Below, in pieces: positions 36,323-44,259 of a DNA stretch of 64,000 nt (position 1 is its first letter; every line of letters starts with the position of its first letter). Origin of the DNA: Grimontia kaedaensis (GTDB lineage Bacteria > Pseudomonadota > Gammaproteobacteria > Enterobacterales > Vibrionaceae); NCBI RefSeq assembly GCF_023746615.1, contig NZ_CP082275.1:2666001-2730000 (forward strand), read 5' to 3'. A model generated the notes under the pieces. The model ran no database searches and had not been told where the DNA came from. It worked only from the letters and a program-made list of their open reading frames with translations. The position numbers were made by a program, and so were the translations under genes.

Positions 36323-36709
36323 TTATTTGCTTTTCAGTAGCGCTACCAAGGGCTTATCTGCATCACTGAAGATATAATCGTCCAACTCAGATTGGCTTAC
36401 CCATGCCTTTGCCTGATGGCAATGCAGGGTCAACTCACCGTCCACCAGCTTACAGCGGTAGCTTTTGAGTAGTATCGACTTGGCTGCATAATGGTGGAGT
36501 GTTTCAGTGAGATACTCACCAACCTCTACCTTAATGGACAACTCTTCCAATAGTTCTCTGGCTAAAGCCTCTGGCTCAGTTTCTCCGTGCTCCACTTTGC
36601 CACCAGGAAACTCCCAAAGACCGCCTTCATGGTCAAAGCGCTGGGTAATGAGAATGCTATCACCGTCAGTGAGTACACCAGCGACAACCAATATTGGAGA
36701 AGTCGTCAT
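36323..36709 (-). CDS. Nudix hydrolase, NudG/MutT-like
   Basis: This 128-residue Nudix enzyme has the box GGKVEHGETEPEALARELLE followed by ELSI, which fits GX5EX7REUXEEXGU. MutT removes 8-oxo-dGTP; NudG prefers pyrimidine nucleotides such as 5-hydroxy-dCTP. The flanks VGEYL, HCHQAKAWV and SDADKPLVALL resemble E. coli NudG more than MutT, so the name mutT would be unsafe. The ATG at 36709 overlaps the upstream stop as TGATG, so translation is coupled to the SEC-C gene. Confidence 0.82.
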   Translation of the reverse strand: MTTSPILVVAGVLTDGDSILITQRFDHEGGLWEFPGGKVEHGETEPEALARELLEELSIKVEVGEYLTETLHHYAAKSILLKSYRCKLVDGELTLHCHQAKAWVSQSELDDYIFSDADKPLVALLKSK

Positions 36710-37353
36710 CACTTACCGCAGCACTTTTTGAATTTCTTTCCGCTGCCACAAGGGCATGGGTCATTACGACCAACAGTTTTGTACGGATTCACTGCACGAG
36801 CACCGGAACCCTGCTGCACTTCATCCGCCGCCAGCGCCACTTCGTTAATCATCAGAGGTAGTTGCTGGTAGTACTTTTCTGGCGATGGCAGTGCCGCCAG
36901 CCCTGCTTCTTTCATCTGATCCAGCGTGCCTTGTTCATCATGCAAGAACAGCATGGTGGTCATCAGTGCCGAAAGCATGCGTCGGCTACCATCAGACACT
37001 TTGATCTCCTGCCATGCCGGTTCAATATGAGGCCAAACCGCAAGAAAGCCTTCGGCAAAAGCCTGATGATTTTCATTTCGTGATGCGTCGAGTGACAACT
37101 CTACAGGCAGTTCGTAGGTGTGTTTCATCAGTGCCACATACTGCTGCTCAAATCGCAGCATCACCGCCTTCTTCTGCTCAGTGGTGATTGGCTCTAAATC
37201 GTCTTCGTCCATTCCACCTGTCACCAGAATAGGCAACCAGCTATTTTCAGGATCCAAAGGTGCCGGAGACAGGTTAGCAGCCAAAAGCGCACCTTCAATA
37301 AAAGTGGCTGGCATACCTTCCCAGTCACTTTGTAATTCGACCATCGACGTCAT
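36709..37353 (-). CDS. UPF0149/YecA-like protein with SEC-C zinc motif
   Basis: The 214-residue protein has an all-helical N-terminal region of the YecA/YgfB (UPF0149) type and ends with a SEC-C zinc-binding motif (GRNDPCPCGSGKKFKKCC), the same tail that SecA uses to bind SecB and ribosomes. YecA proteins with this tail are reported to associate with ribosomes or nascent chains; the function here is not established. AGAG precedes the ATG at good spacing. It is coupled to the Nudix gene. Confidence 0.85.
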   Translation of the reverse strand: MTSMVELQSDWEGMPATFIEGALLAANLSPAPLDPENSWLPILVTGGMDEDDLEPITTEQKKAVMLRFEQQYVALMKHTYELPVELSLDASRNENHQAFAEGFLAVWPHIEPAWQEIKVSDGSRRMLSALMTTMLFLHDEQGTLDQMKEAGLAALPSPEKYYQQLPLMINEVALAADEVQQGSGARAVNPYKTVGRNDPCPCGSGKKFKKCCGK

Positions 37354-37556
37354 TGTGGTTCTCTAAAGATGTAAAAAACGGATCATAACCCAAAACGCCC
37401 GTCAACGCTGATTTTCGACTTCTCCTTATGAAAACAAGGTCATTTTCTCACGACCAGAACTACGCGATAAATCGAATAAATGGCCTAAGACACTGAATCA
37501 TTTTGCGCAAACCGTGCTAGTCTTAGCCGCAGTTGATTCTTGAGGACTTTCAGTCA

Positions 37557-38231
37557 GTGCCATCGTCTCGAAGTGTCATTATCGCTGGGGCAACCGGGTT
37601 GGTAGGTGACGAGTTATTACATCAATTATTGGGAGATCCTGATATCTCCCATATCCACGTTGTAACGCGACGCCCGGTTGCTGTGGTTTCTGACAAAATC
37701 ATCATTCATCAAAGCCCAGATCTCTCTGTCACTCATTGGCAACCTCAGTGGCAAGTGCCACTTCAAGGGTATATTTCCTTAGGTACAACCAAGAAGCAGG
37801 CAGGGTCGAAAGCGGTACTAGAAGAGGTGGATTACCACCTTGTGGTCAAAGTGGCACGTATGATGGCAGTGGTCGGCGTTAAGCATCTGGCCGTGGTTTC
37901 CAGTATGTTGGCTCACCCTTGGTCACCATCCCATTACCTGCGCTGCAAAGGTAAAATGGAGCGTGCACTTTCAGAGATGGGGTATGAACGCCTTTTGGTG
38001 GCACGTCCCGGACCTTTGGTTGGGGAGCGTGAAGAGCCTAGAAAGGATGAACAATTCCTGCAGCGGATCATGCCTCTATTTACCCCTTTCCTCGCTGGCC
38101 CATTAGCAGATTTTGAACCTGTGGAAGCGGTGCGTGTTGCGCGCGCGATGATTGCAGCACTTTCCGAACAAAACTGGCCGGGTCGAATTGATCACCGTAT
38201 TATGCCGGGCCGGGTGTTGAATCAGTACTAG
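37557..38231 (+). CDS. NAD(P)-binding Rossmann-fold protein
   Basis: This protein of about 224 residues has an N-terminal dinucleotide-binding motif (VIIAGATGLVGDELLHQLL) and the general layout of atypical short-chain dehydrogenases, with VVSSML and HYLRCKGKMERAL containing a conserved lysine. It resembles the YbjT/HTATIP2-type oxidoreductases. Substrate is unknown. The likely start is GTG at 37557 with GAGGA upstream; a TTG at 37533 is an alternative. It stands alone, with its own terminator. Confidence 0.8.
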   Translation: MPSSRSVIIAGATGLVGDELLHQLLGDPDISHIHVVTRRPVAVVSDKIIIHQSPDLSVTHWQPQWQVPLQGYISLGTTKKQAGSKAVLEEVDYHLVVKVARMMAVVGVKHLAVVSSMLAHPWSPSHYLRCKGKMERALSEMGYERLLVARPGPLVGEREEPRKDEQFLQRIMPLFTPFLAGPLADFEPVEAVRVARAMIAALSEQNWPGRIDHRIMPGRVLNQY

Positions 38232-38252
38232 ATTTCGGAACAGAGAATCCAA

Positions 38253-38284
38253 AGAGAAAAGGCAGACCGAAGTCTGCCTTTCTC
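38253..38284. terminator. Terminator between Rossmann gene and dusC
   Basis: AAGGCAGAC/GTCTGCCTT with the tetraloop CGAA extends outward to GAGAA/TTCTC with one bulge. It serves converging genes. Confidence 0.85.
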
Positions 38285-38304
38285 ATGTTTCTTGAAGTCA
38301 ATTT

Positions 38305-39279
38305 CTAAGCAAAGCTCTCAACAGCAGCCTGACTCTTCACACTGTTGAGCGTGCTGATGATTTCCCCCAGAATTTGTTGTTTATCTTTAAGCTGGCGAAT
38401 ACGCACAAACAGCTCTTTCGCTTCTGGATATTCCGCCTGCAGATAACGGAACCATTGTTTTACGCGATTTGGGTAGTACATGCCCTTATCACCACGGATT
38501 TCAAATTCTGAATAGCGCACTAAAAGGTTCAAGACTTGATGCCAAGACATCGGTGCGGTACCGGTTTTAATATGTGCCGCGAGGTTTGGCATATTCAGCG
38601 CACCGCGGCAAACCATCAAGGTTTCACATCCCGACACTTCCGCACATTTTAGCGCGTCATCTCGACACCAAATATCACCATTGGCAATCACAGGAATAGA
38701 CAAGTTCTTTGCCAAATCGCCAATCAAATCCCAGCGAATAGTCCCCGCCTTATAAGCATCTGCTTTGCTGCGACCATGAACGACAATTTCACTGGCCCCA
38801 CCAGATTGCACCGCATCAGCAATTTCACGATAGGCAGAGACATCATCAAAGCCCAGACGCACTTTGGCGCTGACGACTTGATCGGAAGGCACTGCATCAC
38901 GCACTGCTTTCACCACCTCATACATCAGCTCAGGTTCTTTCAGAAGAGCCGCCCCACCTTTGTTGCCGTTTACCGTCTTGGATGGGCATCCAAAGTTAAT
39001 ATCAACCCCAGACGAGCCAAGTTCCGCCACCAGTGCGGCGTTTTCACCCATGTATTGCGGAGACTGACCTAACAGTTGCACGCGCACTGGGGTGCCGGAA
39101 GACGTTTTACCGCCGTTTTCCAGCTCAGGACTTAGCTTGTAGTAGACGCGGGGAGGCAGTTTCGCATCGACGACACGCACAAATTCGGTCACGCAAAGAT
39201 CGTAAGGGTTAATCTCAGTCAGCATTTGACGCATCAAAGGGTCAAGCACGCCCTCCATTGGGCCCAAGGTCAATTTCAT
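38305..39279 (-). CDS. dusC: tRNA-dihydrouridine(16) synthase DusC
   Basis: This 324-residue FMN enzyme reduces uridine 16 in the D loop of tRNAs. The TIM barrel begins LGPMEGVLDPLM, the catalytic cysteine is C98 in NFGCPSKTVNGNKGG (same position as E. coli DusC), and the FMN-binding lysine region is VVSAKVRLGFDD. The helical C-terminal domain (WFRYLQAEYPEAKELF) orients the tRNA. The match to DusC is closer than to DusA or DusB. Confidence 0.95.
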   Translation of the reverse strand: MKLTLGPMEGVLDPLMRQMLTEINPYDLCVTEFVRVVDAKLPPRVYYKLSPELENGGKTSSGTPVRVQLLGQSPQYMGENAALVAELGSSGVDINFGCPSKTVNGNKGGAALLKEPELMYEVVKAVRDAVPSDQVVSAKVRLGFDDVSAYREIADAVQSGGASEIVVHGRSKADAYKAGTIRWDLIGDLAKNLSIPVIANGDIWCRDDALKCAEVSGCETLMVCRGALNMPNLAAHIKTGTAPMSWHQVLNLLVRYSEFEIRGDKGMYYPNRVKQWFRYLQAEYPEAKELFVRIRQLKDKQQILGEIISTLNSVKSQAAVESFA

Positions 39280-39492
39280 AGCGGAATCGCTCTATTGATG
39301 GCGAGCGTATGAAATATAGTGGGGGGATTACTCAAAGACAGCCTCAATGTTATTGCGCACTTGGATCATCAGACACCATCGTATCCAAGTGACCTTGTAA
39401 ACTGTCGCGCATCATATCAGTGAGGCTTGACGATGTGTAGCGAGATGCACCTCTTGTTCTAGAGTACAAAAAGATAGGGAGACCGTACAAAG

Positions 39493-40272
39493 CTATTTTT
39501 CAATGTTAAGTCTCCGAAAAGTTGTACTTTCCATGCGTGTCTGCATGAAACTGTCTTGTGGGGAGGTTTGCTCTGCATGCCAGCTATTCAAGGTCATTGT
39601 ATCTTTTCCAGACTCAAGCATGCCTGACAAAGAGAAAGCAGATTGCTCATCTGACTCATACCCAGATAGCGACAAGCTTTGCGCCATTCCCGGTTCGGCG
39701 TCGACGTCTATAAACCCAGTAAGCATCACTTCCGAATCCCCGCGTACCAGCCATGCTGACGTTGAGCCAGAAGCCCCTTTCACATGGTAAATATCAAGCA
39801 GTTGGCGCTGATCGAGACTGACCCACTTTCCAATGACAGGGCGTTCTTCAATGCTACACTCTTCAGGTAAGTCACTCATTACTGACTCAAGATCAACGTC
39901 CGCTGAGGACTTGTTAAAAATTAACTTATCAACGAAGTTGCCTTTCTGATAGCTGCCAAATGGTACGGAAACAACGATCACATTGGTTAGCGTTAGCTTG
40001 CCATCATGCTGAAGTTGCCCAACCATGGAGCCAGCCCAATGCCAGCTTTCATCTTTCTCTCCTTCAGCGATATTTTTCCAATAAATGGAGAGCGCCACAG
40101 ATTGCCCCATCGTCTGAGTTGGGGCTTCGCCAGAGCAATGACCTACAAGTTGATAAACCCCTTTGGAGCCAGTGTGTGAGCTATACCGGCCAATGATCCT
40201 GTTCTCTATCGCGAGGAGTTCCATCTTGGATTGAAAATCATTGTGCCAAATTCCCGTTAATTGCTTATGCAT
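39493..40272 (-). CDS. Tandem avidin-like protein
   Basis: The 259-residue protein contains two avidin/streptavidin-like beta-barrel domains. Domain 1 (about 4-121) begins LTGIWHNDFQSKM, matching streptavidin's TGTWYNQLGS. N11, S15, Y30, S32, W65 (IYWKN) and W79 (WHWAG) fall where streptavidin has N23, S27, Y43, S45, W79 and W92. The positions of T90, W108, W120 and D128 look changed. Domain 2 (about 146-255) starts IGKW and ends MTLNSWHA...TRMESTTFRRL, close to the end of chicken avidin (LKTMWLLR...TRVGINIFTRL). No signal peptide is visible, so the protein should be cytoplasmic. Its start overlaps the protease stop (TAATG). Biotin binding is possible in domain 1 but not assured; a peptide or protease-binding role is an alternative. 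The 213 bases that follow contain no clear terminator. Confidence 0.75.
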   Translation of the reverse strand: MHKQLTGIWHNDFQSKMELLAIENRIIGRYSSHTGSKGVYQLVGHCSGEAPTQTMGQSVALSIYWKNIAEGEKDESWHWAGSMVGQLQHDGKLTLTNVIVVSVPFGSYQKGNFVDKLIFNKSSADVDLESVMSDLPEECSIEERPVIGKWVSLDQRQLLDIYHVKGASGSTSAWLVRGDSEVMLTGFIDVDAEPGMAQSLSLSGYESDEQSAFSLSGMLESGKDTMTLNSWHAEQTSPQDSFMQTRMESTTFRRLNIEK

Positions 40273-41462
40273 TATTTTGCCTTTAGCTTATCAAATAGAC
40301 TGGCGGGCTCTTTTTGCTTGGTCTGGATAATTTTTGACCCACCAGGCTTATTAAAAATCCATACGCCTTTAGGTACCAATTGACCGTCTGATGGCTCTTC
40401 GTACTCGTAAACCGTGTATAAGTGGTCCATCAATACAGAGCCCACCAATAACATGTCTTCCGCACCTTTCAGCCACTGAAACTGTGAGACCGATTGCCCT
40501 TTGTGCTGTCCTTCCTCAATGTCACGTCGATATACATCGCTGGTGATTTCCAATAACCCATATTCGTCATCCGCACTGTCGGTCAGAGAAATTGAAACCA
40601 CAGGACTGCTCTCTGTCGTCTGTTCAAAGACCTTTTTCAGTACTGTTTTGTCTCCTTTGAACGCAGAAGAACCACTGTCTAAAGTAAAATATAGGTCTTC
40701 TCCAATAAGGTTATCACCAACGCTTATTGAGGCATTCTCGGAGCTCCAAAGGTAAGGGACTTCTTCCCGATAACGTGCCCACGGTAAAAAGAGGTACTCA
40801 AGCGACGTTGAATACGCATCATCGAGCAATCCAAAACTAACGGTTCCTCTCGCTGATTTGTCTTCGCTCATGTCGCTTAAAAAGCTGATAAATGGTCTCT
40901 TTTTACTGACGAACCCTTTATCCATAAGATCGAGCAAAAAGTGGGAGTGAGTAGGTTCCCCTTCATGAGATTGTGCCAGCCTGAAAGTACCAGACAGCTT
41001 ATCGAGAGGAACTTCAGACACTTCGCCGCTAGGTAGCCCAATACCACCATCCCAGTCCAGCTCATCAAACTGTATGCCTGAATATTTTTTGGACAAGTAC
41101 AAAGATATGGATAAACAGGCGTCCAATTCCTTTTGAATTGGCATACAAAGTTTATCTCTGCCCTCTTCAACTTCCATGCTCCCCCACGGACCGAAATCAA
41201 CCGTTGTCCCAGTCTGATCAATCCATTCAAAGGTTGATGATTCAGAAAACATGAAGCGACCATTCGCATAATGTTGGCAGCCATCATCAGAACAAAGGCT
41301 AGATGTCACCCAGTTAAAGTTACTCCCTGTATCAAAACAGAATTTAAGCGTTTGTCCCGGCGTACCTATATTCAACTCGCAGAACCAGGGGGTTGCACCA
41401 TTGTTTTGGAAAGGTCCTTTTTGGAGTGGCAAGGAGAAACCATCAGTTTTTTTCCGTAGCAT
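40272..41462 (-). CDS. Pepsin-like (A1 family) aspartic protease
   Basis: This 396-residue bacterial homologue of pepsin has both lobes. The first active-site motif is FDTGSNFNWV with D44; the second is FTLDSGSSAFKG with D262. Supporting hallmarks are WFCELNIGTPGQTLKFCFDT at the start, the hydrophobic WDGGIGLP (pepsin DGILGLA), and LLVGSVLMDHLYTVYEYE (pepsin ILGDVFIRQYYTVFD). The flap tyrosine of pepsin appears to be F90. There is no signal peptide and no prosegment, as in the shewasins of Shewanella, so a cytoplasmic, non-zymogen enzyme is likely. The gene lies 12 bases after a PAS-GGDEF cyclase gene and is translationally coupled to a tandem avidin gene. The substrate is unknown. Confidence 0.88.
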   Translation of the reverse strand: MLRKKTDGFSLPLQKGPFQNNGATPWFCELNIGTPGQTLKFCFDTGSNFNWVTSSLCSDDGCQHYANGRFMFSESSTFEWIDQTGTTVDFGPWGSMEVEEGRDKLCMPIQKELDACLSISLYLSKKYSGIQFDELDWDGGIGLPSGEVSEVPLDKLSGTFRLAQSHEGEPTHSHFLLDLMDKGFVSKKRPFISFLSDMSEDKSARGTVSFGLLDDAYSTSLEYLFLPWARYREEVPYLWSSENASISVGDNLIGEDLYFTLDSGSSAFKGDKTVLKKVFEQTTESSPVVSISLTDSADDEYGLLEITSDVYRRDIEEGQHKGQSVSQFQWLKGAEDMLLVGSVLMDHLYTVYEYEEPSDGQLVPKGVWIFNKPGGSKIIQTKQKEPASLFDKLKAK

Positions 41463-41474
41463 AGTTCTTTTCTT

Positions 41475-42392
41475 TTAGCGGCAAGAGGAGAAACGGCTGA
41501 CTTTATTCCTGCCCGTTTTCTTCGAGTGGTACATCGCAGTATCGGCTCTTGCCATGATGCTTTTTATGTTGTCGTCTGAATCACGGACCTCAGTCACACC
41601 GATACTCACCGTCAGCTTTATACTTTTCTCTTCCGCTACGAAGCGACTGCTTTCTAGCGAAAGCCTTAGTTCCTCTGCTTTTTGGTAGGCAGATTCTATG
41701 CCTGAATGTAAAAGAATAATGGCAAACTCTTCACCGCCAATCCGCCCGAAAAAATCAGATCCCGTCAGTTTTTCATTCAATAAGTTAACCGTGAACTGAA
41801 TTGCCTCATCTCCGCAATAATGGCCAAGCGAATCATTAATTTGCTTAAAGTGATCAATGTCGAGCATAAGCAAAGCGAAGGGAGTACGGTCGGTTTGAAA
41901 CTGTTTCAGTGCGCCTCGCAGTCTTTCAGTAAAAGCGCGCCTGTTCGCGATACCAGTGAGATCATCCGTTTCCGACAGTTCTTTTAGACGTTTTTCCAAG
42001 AGGTGACGCTCAGTAATATTTTTCGCTATCCACACAACGGTGCGCTCGCCATTTTCAATCAGTGGAATAGGTTTAATGGTGGCTTCAAACCAGATCTGTT
42101 CAGGTGCGATAACATCGTCAGGTAGGTCGATCATGTTATCGGTATCAAACTTATACGAGGCGAGTTGTACCTGATTCGTTTCAAGCGCTTTTTTGATATA
42201 CGAATGAAACGTTTCGGCCATTTCAGCCGGAGCGACGTCATATAGCGATGAGCCGATGAACTGCTTACAGTCAAAGCCAGTGGCGTTATCTTCTCCACCG
42301 TAAACGTCGATATATATCCCAGATTCGGAGAAGATAAACGTATGCTCTGGCAAGGAGTCCAAAACCGTGTAATAGCGGTCCTTCAATTCCAT
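41475..42392 (-). CDS. PAS-GGDEF diguanylate cyclase, first gene of protease operon
   Basis: The 305-residue soluble protein has an N-terminal PAS domain (about 5-128, ending in the linker WIAKNITERHLLEKRLKELS) and a GGDEF domain with GGEEF at 219-223 and the metal-site LDIDHFKQIND. It should make cyclic di-GMP under control of a PAS-bound signal or cofactor. The I-site is degenerate: TGSD in place of RxxD. A good sigma-70 promoter starts 15 bases upstream. The stop is only 12 bases before the protease ATG, so cyclase, protease and avidin-like protein are expected on one transcript. Confidence 0.92.
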   Translation of the reverse strand: MELKDRYYTVLDSLPEHTFIFSESGIYIDVYGGEDNATGFDCKQFIGSSLYDVAPAEMAETFHSYIKKALETNQVQLASYKFDTDNMIDLPDDVIAPEQIWFEATIKPIPLIENGERTVVWIAKNITERHLLEKRLKELSETDDLTGIANRRAFTERLRGALKQFQTDRTPFALLMLDIDHFKQINDSLGHYCGDEAIQFTVNLLNEKLTGSDFFGRIGGEEFAIILLHSGIESAYQKAEELRLSLESSRFVAEEKSIKLTVSIGVTEVRDSDDNIKSIMARADTAMYHSKKTGRNKVSRFSSCR

Positions 42393-42406
42393 CTGATGGC
42401 CTGGCT

Positions 42407-42435
42407 TGTATATTGTTTGATAATGAGAGTATCAA
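42407..42435 (-). promoter_or_regulatory. Sigma-70 promoter of the cyclase-protease-avidin operon
   Basis: On the minus strand TTGATA and TATACA are separated by exactly 17 bases. The start site would be near 42400, leaving a leader of only about eight bases before the ATG. TGATA-N7-TATCA across the -35 is an inverted repeat and possible operator. Confidence 0.6.
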
Positions 42436-42570
42436 TAAGTTAGAAACAGGAGATTCAAAGTCAATCAAGCACAGCTACTTACGATATATCACTCGCAAAC
42501 ATATCAGAAACTTATGAGTCAAAGTTTTTACAGCAGGCGGAGAAATACACCCAACAATCGAATGTCATAA

Positions 42571-42598
42571 AAATACCGCCTTGATAAAAGCGGTATTT
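42571..42598 (-). terminator. Terminator of ycgN
   Basis: AAATACCGC/GCGGTATTT with a 10-base loop lies past the ycgN stop and is followed on the minus strand by TTAT. Confidence 0.75.
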
Positions 42599-42637
42599 CA
42601 AAGAGTAGCCATGGTTGCAAAAAAACGATTTAAAGCG

Positions 42638-43078
42638 CTATCTGCGCGAAGGATGATTGATGATGTGGTCTTCCCAATCAATCACGTCGATTTCGTAAAC
42701 CACTTTCTCACGTACTGATTCGTTCGCAGCGTGCATCGCGTCTTTCGACCCGGTAATTAGCGGATGCCAGACTGGAAGTGGTTTGTCTTCTGCCAGCAAA
42801 CGGTAAGCGCAGGTATCTGGCAGCCAGTAGAACTCTTCAATCTTCTCGCGGGAAAGCTTCAAACAGTCTTCGTCATAGCTAAAGCGGTTCGGGTAGTCTT
42901 TACATGAGCAGGTCTTGTCATCCAGCAGGCTGCAAGCGATGTTGGTGTAGTACAACTCCTCGGTATCTTCATCGATCAGTTTGTGAAGACAGCACTTACC
43001 GCAACCGTCGCACAGTGATTCCCACTCTGCGTCAGTCATTTCAGTCAGTGATTTTTGTTCCCAGAAAGGCGTTGTCAT
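42638..43078 (-). CDS. ycgN: YcgN family cysteine-cluster protein (UPF0260)
   Basis: This 146-residue protein matches E. coli YcgN almost throughout: PFWEQKSLTEMTDAEWESLC, DGCGKCCLHKLIDEDTEELY, CSCKDYPNRF, WLPDTCAYRLLAEDKPLP and WHPLITGSKDAMH. The CxxCxxCC-type cysteines belong to the YkgJ superfamily, thought to bind zinc or iron. Function is unknown. The start at 43078 follows E. coli; the frame opens 18 codons further upstream. Confidence 0.93.
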   Translation of the reverse strand: MTTPFWEQKSLTEMTDAEWESLCDGCGKCCLHKLIDEDTEELYYTNIACSLLDDKTCSCKDYPNRFSYDEDCLKLSREKIEEFYWLPDTCAYRLLAEDKPLPVWHPLITGSKDAMHAANESVREKVVYEIDVIDWEDHIINHPSRR

Positions 43079-43295
43079 GCTTACCCGTACCTGCCAGTCA
43101 ATCTTGATAAAGGCGCTCGTTATACCACCCATAGCAGAAACTGCAAGCTCAAGACGGAATCCCTGCTTTCAGCGGCTGTCAATCAAGGGCTTATGGGCGA
43201 TGACTATCAACATTTTGCGTTTACTCAGCGTGAGTGATACTGTGCGCGCCCACTATTGGATTATAACCAAATAACCCGTTCATTGAGACCGAGAG

Positions 43296-43559
43296 ATGAC
43301 TGATACCGCTGTAAGCTGTCGTTTAGGTTGTGGTGCTTGCTGCATCGCGCCAAGCATTTCTTCGCCTATTCCAGGTATGCCCAATGGCAAACCGGCCGGG
43401 GTCCGTTGCATCCAATTGAATGAAGAGAATCTTTGTAAGATTTTCGGCCAGCCTGAGCGCCCTGCCGTGTGTGGGCAATTCAAAGCTGACCGGGATATTT
43501 GTGGAAGCACCAATCAATATGCGATTGACGTGCTCACAGAGTTAGAATCGTTAACTTAA
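43296..43559 (+). CDS. YkgJ family cysteine-cluster protein
   Basis: This small 87-residue protein has the YkgJ-type metal-binding cysteine pattern: LGCGACC at the N-terminus, RCIQL, LCKIFGQPERPAVC and DICGS. Members are proposed zinc- or iron-chelating proteins of unknown role. It overlaps the end of the converging acetyltransferase gene by four bases. A second member of the same superfamily (ycgN) is encoded next to it on the other strand. Confidence 0.85.
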   Translation: MTDTAVSCRLGCGACCIAPSISSPIPGMPNGKPAGVRCIQLNEENLCKIFGQPERPAVCGQFKADRDICGSTNQYAIDVLTELESLT

Positions 43560-44137
43560 CCTCGTTCGGCGATCTCTTCAGCAGTCAGATCACGCACCAC
43601 TTTGGCCGGGTTACCGACAGCAATCGTGTTATCTGGAATATCTTTTGTCACCACACTGCCCGCGCCAATGACGCAGTTCTTGCCAATCGTCACACCGGGC
43701 AGCACAATCACCCCGCCACCTAACCATGCATTGTCACCGACGGTAATGGGCAAGCCATATTCTTCCAAATCATAAACGCGGCGCTGAACATCCAGTGGGT
43801 GTGTTGCTGTCAAAAGTTGCACGTTGTTCGCCATCATCACGCGATTGCCTATGGTGACAGGCGCGACATCCAAAATCGTACAGTTGAAGTTCATAAAGAC
43901 ATTCTCACCAAAGGTCACATGAATTCCGTAATCACAGAAAAATGGCGGCTCGATATACACAGACTCCGGTGCGTTTGGTAACAAATCACGCTTGGCGGTT
44001 TTCCACTCATCACTTTCTGGCAGGCTTTGGTTAAAACGGCGCATCGCTTCCCGGCAGCGCATTTTATCTGCCACCAGCTCTTCATCACTCGCGCGATAAA
44101 GCTCACCACTTAGCATTTTTTGCTTCTCGGTTTTCAT
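43556..44137 (-). CDS. Sugar O-acetyltransferase (Maa/LacA family)
   Basis: This 193-residue hexapeptide-repeat acetyltransferase has an N-terminal Mac domain (KMLSGELYRASDEELVADKM), then a left-handed beta-helix with isoleucine-rich hexapeptides (VTIGNRV, VTIGKNCVIGAGSVVTKDI) and the catalytic histidine H113 in LLTATHPLD. The closest described enzymes are maltose acetyltransferase (Maa) and galactoside acetyltransferase (LacA); Maa is the better guess because no lac genes are near. It uses acetyl-CoA. Confidence 0.92.
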   Translation of the reverse strand: MKTEKQKMLSGELYRASDEELVADKMRCREAMRRFNQSLPESDEWKTAKRDLLPNAPESVYIEPPFFCDYGIHVTFGENVFMNFNCTILDVAPVTIGNRVMMANNVQLLTATHPLDVQRRVYDLEEYGLPITVGDNAWLGGGVIVLPGVTIGKNCVIGAGSVVTKDIPDNTIAVGNPAKVVRDLTAEEIAERG

Positions 44138-44162
44138 TTTTTGTCCTTTGTACCGACACTGT

Positions 44163-44224
44163 TATACAACCAAGCAACTTTAAGATGCCGGATTCAGCGA
44201 GCATCTTCAGATTGTTTGGGTATA
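44163..44224. repeat. REP-like palindrome (Vibrionaceae type), copy 1
   Basis: This is an imperfect palindrome with arms TATACAACCAAG...AAGATGC and GCATCTTCAG...TTGGGTATA around CGGATTCAGC. It shares TATACCCAAA and GATGC with the copy at 56293. It lies between the acetyltransferase and lipoprotein genes. Confidence 0.6.
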
Positions 44225-44259
44225 GTTCAAACCGAACAGTAACTTATAGATAGGGCACA

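Noticed and set aside
42407..42435. Fur box before the PAS-GGDEF gene
   Set aside because: GATAATGAGA looks similar at first but the right half does not match the consensus.
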